26,160 bases of DNA from Candidatus Faecalibacterium faecipullorum (GTDB lineage Bacteria; Bacillota; Clostridia; Oscillospirales; Ruminococcaceae): contig DWXX01000070.1 in NCBI GenBank assembly GCA_019118985.1, positions 1 through 26,160 on the forward strand, read 5' to 3'. How positions within the stretch are numbered: position 1 is the first letter of the stretch; every line of letters begins with the position of its first letter. The notes below the pieces were generated by a model. That model was given only the letters and a program-made list of their open reading frames with translations, was not told the DNA's origin and did no database searches. Positions 21,899 through 26,160 of this stretch are shown piece after piece. The position numbers and the translations under genes are program-made.

Positions 21899-23167
21899 AT
21901 GTCGACTTCATCCAACATCATCAAACAGAAGACCTTCTGGCAGCAGTACGGCAGCCTGATCCTGATTTTGGGCGGCATCGTGGTCGGCGCCGTCATCGGC
22001 GCGGTGGCCCCCGCCGTCGGCACCACCATCAAGCCCATCGGCGACATCTTCCTCAACCTGCTGTTCACCATCGTGGTGCCCCTGGTCTTTGTGTCCATCG
22101 CTTCCGCCGTCGGCAGCATGGCCAACATGAAGCGGCTGGGCCGCATCCTGGGCGGCACCATCGGCACCTTCATCTTCACCGGCCTGATCGCCTCGGCCTG
22201 CGTGCTGATCTGGGTCAACCTGTTCAGCCCCTCGGCCGGCACCACCATCGAGATGACCACCAGCGAGGTGGGCGAGGCCAAGACCGCAGCCGAGCTGATC
22301 GTCACCTCCCTGACCGTTTCTGACTTCTCCGATCTGTGGGACAAGTCCAACATGCTGCCCCTGATCATCTTCGCCATTCTGTTCGGCTTCTGCGTGTCGG
22401 CCTGCGGCGGCGACGAGAGCCCCATGGGCAAGCTGCTGGCCAACCTCAACGACATCATCATGAAGTTCGTCGGCGTCATCATGACCATCGCCCCCCTGGG
22501 CCTCGGCGCCTATTTCGCCAACCTCGTCGCCACCTACGGCCCCCAGATCATCGGCGACTACGGCCGCTCGATGCTGGTCTACTACCCGCTGTGCCTGCTG
22601 TACGCCGTCATCTTCTTCCCGCTGTACGCCTTCCTGGCGGCGGGCAAGCAGGGCGTCGTCACCATGGTCAAGCACATCTTCCCCCCGGCCATCACCGCCT
22701 TCGCCACCCAGTCCTCCGCCGCCACCATCCCGGTCAATAAGGAAGCCTGCGACGCCATCGGCGTCCCCAAGGACATCAGCGACCTGGTGCTGCCCATGGG
22801 CTGCACCATGCACATGGACGGCTCGGTGCTGTCCTCCATCGTCAAGATCGCCTTCCTCTACGGCATCTTCGGCATGGACTTCTCGGGCGTCGGCACCTAC
22901 GGCATGGCCATCGTGGTGGCTATCCTGTCGGCCTTCGTACTGTCCGGCGCGCCGGGCGGCGGCCTGGTGGGCGAGATGCTGATCGTCAGCATGTTCAACT
23001 TCCCGGCCGAGGCATTCCCCATCATCGCCACCCTGGGCTTCATCTTTGACCCCGCCGCCACCTGCCTGAACTCCTCCGGCGACACCATCGCCTCGATGAT
23101 GGTCACCCGCCTGGTCGAGGGCAAAGACTGGCTGGTCAACGCCGCCAAGGCCAAGAAGAACGCCTGA
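21899..23167 (+). CDS. DAACS-family sodium or proton symporter
   Basis: A 422-residue membrane carrier of the dicarboxylate/amino acid:cation family, with eight helices and two re-entrant loops. The serine-rich loop AFATQSSAATIPVNKE (HP1) and the conserved GCTMHMDGSVL (the NMDGT position in relatives) are present. SGAPGGGLV marks HP2 and DPAATCLNSSGDT the last ligand-binding helix. Transported solutes in this family include glutamate, serine, dicarboxylates and cystine (TcyP). Its place among cysteine-degrading enzymes suggests cyst(e)ine or a related amino acid, but the sequence alone does not decide. ATG 21899 has GAGGAG nine bases upstream, 53 bp after the C-S lyase gene. Confidence 0.9.
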   Translation: MSTSSNIIKQKTFWQQYGSLILILGGIVVGAVIGAVAPAVGTTIKPIGDIFLNLLFTIVVPLVFVSIASAVGSMANMKRLGRILGGTIGTFIFTGLIASACVLIWVNLFSPSAGTTIEMTTSEVGEAKTAAELIVTSLTVSDFSDLWDKSNMLPLIIFAILFGFCVSACGGDESPMGKLLANLNDIIMKFVGVIMTIAPLGLGAYFANLVATYGPQIIGDYGRSMLVYYPLCLLYAVIFFPLYAFLAAGKQGVVTMVKHIFPPAITAFATQSSAATIPVNKEACDAIGVPKDISDLVLPMGCTMHMDGSVLSSIVKIAFLYGIFGMDFSGVGTYGMAIVVAILSAFVLSGAPGGGLVGEMLIVSMFNFPAEAFPIIATLGFIFDPAATCLNSSGDTIASMMVTRLVEGKDWLVNAAKAKKNA

Positions 23168-23207
23168 TCCCACCCATACCCATCCATCTGAAAAGGAGCG
23201 TTATACC

Positions 23208-23576
23208 ATGAAACTGATCGAAACCAAGAACGCACCCGGCGCCATCGGCCCCTATGTCCAGGGCTATGTTGTCAACGGCATGGTCTACACCAGCGGCCAG
23301 ATCCCGGCTTCCCCCGTTGACGGCAGCGTCCCTGAGGGGATCGCCGCCCAGACCAGACAGAGCTGCGAGAACGTCAAGGCCATCCTGGAGGCTGCCGGCT
23401 CCGACCTGACCAAGGTGGTCAAGACCACCTGCTTCCTCGCAGACATCGGTGACTTCGCCGCCTTCAACGAGGTGTACGCCGGCTACTTCACCGCCAAGCC
23501 CGCCCGCAGCTGCGTCGCCGTCAAGGACCTGCCCAAAGGGGTCCTGTGCGAGATCGAAGCCATCGCGGAGGTGTAA
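23208..23576 (+). CDS. ridA: RidA family reactive imine deaminase
   Basis: A 122-residue trimer-forming YjgF/YER057c/UK114 protein. Features: APGAIGPYVQGYVVNG at the start, YTSGQIP, NVKAILEAAGSDLTKVVKTT, FNEVYAGYF, and the end KPARSCVAVKDLPKGVLCEI followed by EAIA. The Arg in ARSCV is the one that binds the substrate carboxylate in RidA. It removes 2-aminoacrylate and similar enamines, products of PLP-dependent elimination from cysteine or serine, so its place beside the C-S lyase is fitting. ATG 23208 follows AAAAGGAG. Confidence 0.95.
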   Translation: MKLIETKNAPGAIGPYVQGYVVNGMVYTSGQIPASPVDGSVPEGIAAQTRQSCENVKAILEAAGSDLTKVVKTTCFLADIGDFAAFNEVYAGYFTAKPARSCVAVKDLPKGVLCEIEAIAEV

Positions 23577-23580
23577 CAGG

Positions 23581-23832
23581 ATGAAAGTCACCGTCATCGG
23601 CAGCCATCTGTGCCCCGACACCCTCTACGCCCTGAACCGGCTGGCCGGCGCGGGGGCGGAGGTGGAGTTCAAGGACATCCTCTCCTGCCACGCTGCCCTG
23701 CAGGACTACCTCGAACTGCGCGAGTCGAGCCCCCTCTATGAGGGCATCCGCGGCACCCGGCGGCTGGGCGTCCCCTGCTTTGTCAAAGAGGACGGCGCCG
23801 CCACCCTCGAACTGAACGACATCCTCGGATAA
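23581..23832 (+). CDS. glutaredoxin-like protein
   Basis: An 83-residue thioredoxin-fold protein. KVTVIGSHLCPDTLYALNRL has the active-site CPDT (Cys11), a monothiol form of CxxC. The fold continues to LGVPCFVKEDG with the cis-Pro, and ends LELNDILG. It starts 4 bp after the RidA stop, with the ribosome site inside the end of ridA (GCGGAGG). It could reduce cystine, mixed disulfides or persulfides made by the neighbouring enzymes; the role is inferred. The family call rests on CPxT and the VPCF block. Confidence 0.8.
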   Translation: MKVTVIGSHLCPDTLYALNRLAGAGAEVEFKDILSCHAALQDYLELRESSPLYEGIRGTRRLGVPCFVKEDGAATLELNDILG

Positions 23833-23864
23833 ACCCATTTCATACCCCTCCTATTCCCTGGGAG

Positions 23865-23893
23865 ACCCCGGCCGGCGCACGCCGCGCCGGGGT
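23865..23893 (+). other. intercistronic GC hairpin
   Basis: ACCCCGGC (23865-23872) pairs with GCCGGGGT (23886-23893), followed by TCTGTCAG, so it lacks a good T-run. It lies between the glutaredoxin-like gene and the first desulfidase paralogue and could weaken or stabilise the transcript. Confidence 0.5.
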
Positions 23894-23929
23894 TCTGTCA
23901 GTGAACGGGAGGGCAGGGAGGAGACAGCC

Positions 23930-25231
23930 ATGCATCCATTGACCGAGCTGATCCGTCAGGATATGCGCCCCGCCCTCGGCGTCACCGAGCCGGGCGCCAT
24001 CGCCTTTGCCGCCGCCACCGCCCGGCGGCACACCCGCGGCGCCGTGCAGAAGGTCCGCCTGCGGCTGAACAGCGGGATGTACAAAAACGCCTTTACCTGC
24101 GGCATCCCCGGCAGCAGCGAGGTGGGCAACGCCCATGCCGCCGCCCTCGGCGCCCTTGCCGCCGACCCCGACAAGGGCCTGGAGTGCCTGGACGGCATCA
24201 CCGCCGACCAGGCCGCCCGGGCCCGCGCCCTGGTGGCCGGCGGCCATGTGGAGGTGGCTTTGGCCGGCGTCACCAGCCGCATCTTCATCGAGGCGGAGGT
24301 GACGACCGACGCGGGCTGCGCCTGCGTCACCATCCGGGACGCCCACACCAACATCGTCAGGATCACCGAGGACGGGCGCACTGTCTTTGAACAGGCGCAG
24401 CCCGCCCCGGGCGGCGGGGCAGAGGAAGGGGAGGGGGAACCCCCCCTCATCCACCGCTACACCCTCGCGCAGCTGCGGGACTACGCCCTCGCCGTACCGG
24501 CGGAGGAGCTCGCCTTCATCCGCGATGCTTTCGAGATGAACATGGCCCTCTGCCGCGCCGGCCTGGCAAGCCCGCGCACCACCTTCGCGCGGTACCTGCT
24601 GGCTGAAAACGGCGGGCAGCTCTTCTCGCAGGACGAACAGGCCACCGCCAGCCTTTTGTGCAACGCCGCCATCGAGGCGCGGGTCCTCGGCCTGCCCGAG
24701 CCTGCCATGAGCATCACCGGGTCGGGGGCCCACGGCATCATCGCCACCCTGCCCCTCTACGCGGCTTACAAGGTCAGCGGCTATGCGGAGGAGACGCTGC
24801 TGCGGGCGGCGGCCCTGAGCTACCTCGTCTGCATGTACATCAAGGAGTATTCGGGCAAGCTGTCGGCCTTCTGCGGCTGCGCCATCGCGGCCGGCGCCGG
24901 CATGGCCTGCGGGCTGGTGCTGCTGCGGGGCGGGGACGCCGCCGCCATGGGCCGCACCCTCAACAACCTGGCCTCCAGCATCACCGGCATGATCTGCGAC
25001 GGCGGCAACCAGGGCTGCGCCATGAAAGGGGTGGTCGCGGTGGACGCCGCCTGGCGTGCGGTTGCAATGGCGATGCAAAACGTGTATATTGATAGTGTCC
25101 ACGGCATCAACGGCCCCACCCCCGAGCAGACCATGCGCAACATGGGCCGGATCGCCTCGCCCGGCATGGTGGGCACCGAACAGACCATCCTGGATATTTT
25201 GAAAGAAAAAACAGCAAGAGAAGGAGAATGA
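23930..25231 (+). CDS. L-cysteine desulfidase family paralogue (CyuA/UPF0597), divergent
   Basis: A 433-residue protein of the iron-sulfur cysteine desulfidase / serine dehydratase alpha-like family (E. coli CyuA, old name YhaM). Conserved parts: DAHTNIVRI, KLSAFCGCAIAAGAGMACG, and GMICDGGNQGCAMK with the Cys positions that bind the cluster. The N-terminal block that is normally GCTEPIA reads GVTEPGA, so the Cys thought to act in catalysis is replaced by Val. The usual NSGSGNQGI is ITGSGAHGI. It may therefore use another substrate, act with the next paralogue, or be inactive. ATG 23930 has GGGAGGAG ahead. The stop overlaps the ATG region of the next gene. Confidence 0.85.
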   Translation: MHPLTELIRQDMRPALGVTEPGAIAFAAATARRHTRGAVQKVRLRLNSGMYKNAFTCGIPGSSEVGNAHAAALGALAADPDKGLECLDGITADQAARARALVAGGHVEVALAGVTSRIFIEAEVTTDAGCACVTIRDAHTNIVRITEDGRTVFEQAQPAPGGGAEEGEGEPPLIHRYTLAQLRDYALAVPAEELAFIRDAFEMNMALCRAGLASPRTTFARYLLAENGGQLFSQDEQATASLLCNAAIEARVLGLPEPAMSITGSGAHGIIATLPLYAAYKVSGYAEETLLRAAALSYLVCMYIKEYSGKLSAFCGCAIAAGAGMACGLVLLRGGDAAAMGRTLNNLASSITGMICDGGNQGCAMKGVVAVDAAWRAVAMAMQNVYIDSVHGINGPTPEQTMRNMGRIASPGMVGTEQTILDILKEKTAREGE

Positions 25232-25233
25232 GC

Positions 25234-26160
25234 ATGGAGCGGACAAGTAAGACCTACCAGGCCTATGTGCAGATCTTGAAAGAGGAACTGATCCCCGCCA
25301 TGGGCTGCACTGAGCCCATCGCCATCGCTTACGCCGCCGCCAAAGCGCGGGAGGTGCTGGGCTGCCAGCCCGACAAAGTCGAGATCGGGGTCAGCAACAA
25401 CATCATCAAGAACGTCAAGAGCGTCATCGTCCCCAACACCGACGGCATGAAGGGGATCGAGGCCGCCGCTGCCGCCGGCATCGTGGGCGGCCGGGCGGAC
25501 AAAGCCCTCGAGGTCATCGCCGACGTGACGGACGAACAGAAGGCCGGGATGCGCGCCTTCCTGCAGCATACCCCGGTCAGGGTCGAGGCGGTGGATAACG
25601 GCCAGATCTTCGACATCATCATCCGGCTGTACGCCGGCGCGTCCAGCGCCCTTGTCCGGATCGCGCAGTACCACACCAACATCGTCCGCATCGAAAAGGA
25701 CGGCGGCCTCCTGCTGGATAAGCCGGTGGAGGAGACGGCCTCCGCCTGCGGCCACGAGGGCCCCGCCCCCTCTGAGAGCGGCCTGACCGACAAGAGCCTT
25801 CTGACCATTGCCGACATCCTGGACTTTGCCGACAGCTGCGAGCTGGCCGACATCCGCCCGGTGCTGGACACCCAGATCGCCTACAACACCCAGATCTCGG
25901 AGGAGGGCCTGCTGGGGGACTACGGGGCCAACATCGGCTCCACCATGCTCAAGTTCTACGGCGACGACGTCCGCAACCGCGCCATCGCCAAGGCGGCTGC
26001 CGGCTCGGACGCCCGGATGAGCGGCTGCGAGCTGCCGGTGGTCATCAACTCGGGCAGCGGCAACCAGGGCATCACGGTGTCGGTGCCGGTGATCGAGTAC
26101 GCCAAGGCCCTGGCCGTCCCCAAGGACCGGCTGTACCGGGCCCTGGCGGTCTCCAACCTC
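25234..26160 (+). CDS. cyuA: L-cysteine desulfidase (CyuA family), C-terminus outside window
   Basis: The first 309 residues of a second family member; the frame is open to the right edge. It keeps the canonical MGCTEPIAIAYAAAK (Cys in CTEP), SNNIIKNVKSV, QYHTNIVRI and SDARMSGCELPVVINSGSGN followed by QGIT. This is the E. coli CyuA pattern, so it probably splits cysteine to pyruvate, ammonia and sulfide. The iron-sulfur Cys residues would lie past the edge. The start is set at ATG 25234, eight bases after AAGGAG; an in-frame ATG at 25228 overlaps the previous stop but lies too close to the ribosome site. It is co-transcribed with the divergent paralogue. Confidence 0.88.
   Translation, partial: MERTSKTYQAYVQILKEELIPAMGCTEPIAIAYAAAKAREVLGCQPDKVEIGVSNNIIKNVKSVIVPNTDGMKGIEAAAAAGIVGGRADKALEVIADVTDEQKAGMRAFLQHTPVRVEAVDNGQIFDIIIRLYAGASSALVRIAQYHTNIVRIEKDGGLLLDKPVEETASACGHEGPAPSESGLTDKSLLTIADILDFADSCELADIRPVLDTQIAYNTQISEEGLLGDYGANIGSTMLKFYGDDVRNRAIAKAAAGSDARMSGCELPVVINSGSGNQGITVSVPVIEYAKALAVPKDRLYRALAVSNL

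Noticed and set aside
1..26160. Insertion sequence, phage, integrase or tRNA attachment site as cause of the deletions
   Set aside because: I saw no transposase, terminal inverted repeats, integrase or tRNA gene anywhere in the window.

Overview
The window is GC-rich DNA from a low-copy, Gram-positive type genome. The best guess is a gut member of the Clostridia (Oscillospirales, Faecalibacterium/Gemmiger/Subdoligranulum-like). The reasons are the strong AGGAGG ribosome sites, the sigma-A type promoters, the SigI/RsgI pair, the MarR plus twin ABC exporter operon, the gut-type beta-glucuronidase and the lack of any outer-membrane gene. This placement is inference; no rRNA or tRNA gene is present.

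Layout. 1-950: start of a small membrane protein (leftward) with a clear promoter/operator, then a scar in which the C-terminal ends of an FtsX-type permease and an HxlR regulator are fused tail to tail, then a strong bidirectional terminator. 952-5677: leftward operon of a PTS IIBC transporter and a GH2 beta-glucuronidase, divergent from an AraC regulator with paired 12-bp repeats between them. 5695-9197: leftward MarR plus two ABC exporter genes, both with nucleotide-binding domain deletions. 9291-10247: LysR regulator with its own LysR box. 10261-15740: OmpR-type two-component system followed by a Gld-like ABC operon. Both promoters carry the same 11-bp-period direct repeat. The ATPase of that operon has lost its core, and the last gene has an in-frame TGA. 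15820-17418: XRE/zinc-ribbon protein and a double-domain carboxymuconolactone decarboxylase-like protein. 17447-19674: SigI-type sigma factor, RsgI-type anti-sigma and a PepSY lipoprotein. Two nearly identical candidate SigI promoters are present, and both membrane-side proteins end in Asp/Trp-rich tails. 19689-26160: XRE regulator divergent from a cysteine/sulfur catabolism cluster (C-S lyase, DAACS symporter, RidA, glutaredoxin-like protein, two cysteine desulfidase paralogues; the second runs off the edge).

Three points stand out. First, all three ABC ATPase genes visible here have lost core parts of the ATP-binding domain, while the neighbouring regulators look intact. This is either clustered gene decay or an assembly problem. 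Second, the SigI-RsgI-PepSY locus has a self-consistent promoter pair and matching Asp/Trp tails. It is the best candidate for an undescribed envelope-sensing system. Third, the tandem desulfidase paralogues differ at the conserved CTEP cysteine. Functions are read from motifs and remembered family features; no database search was run.
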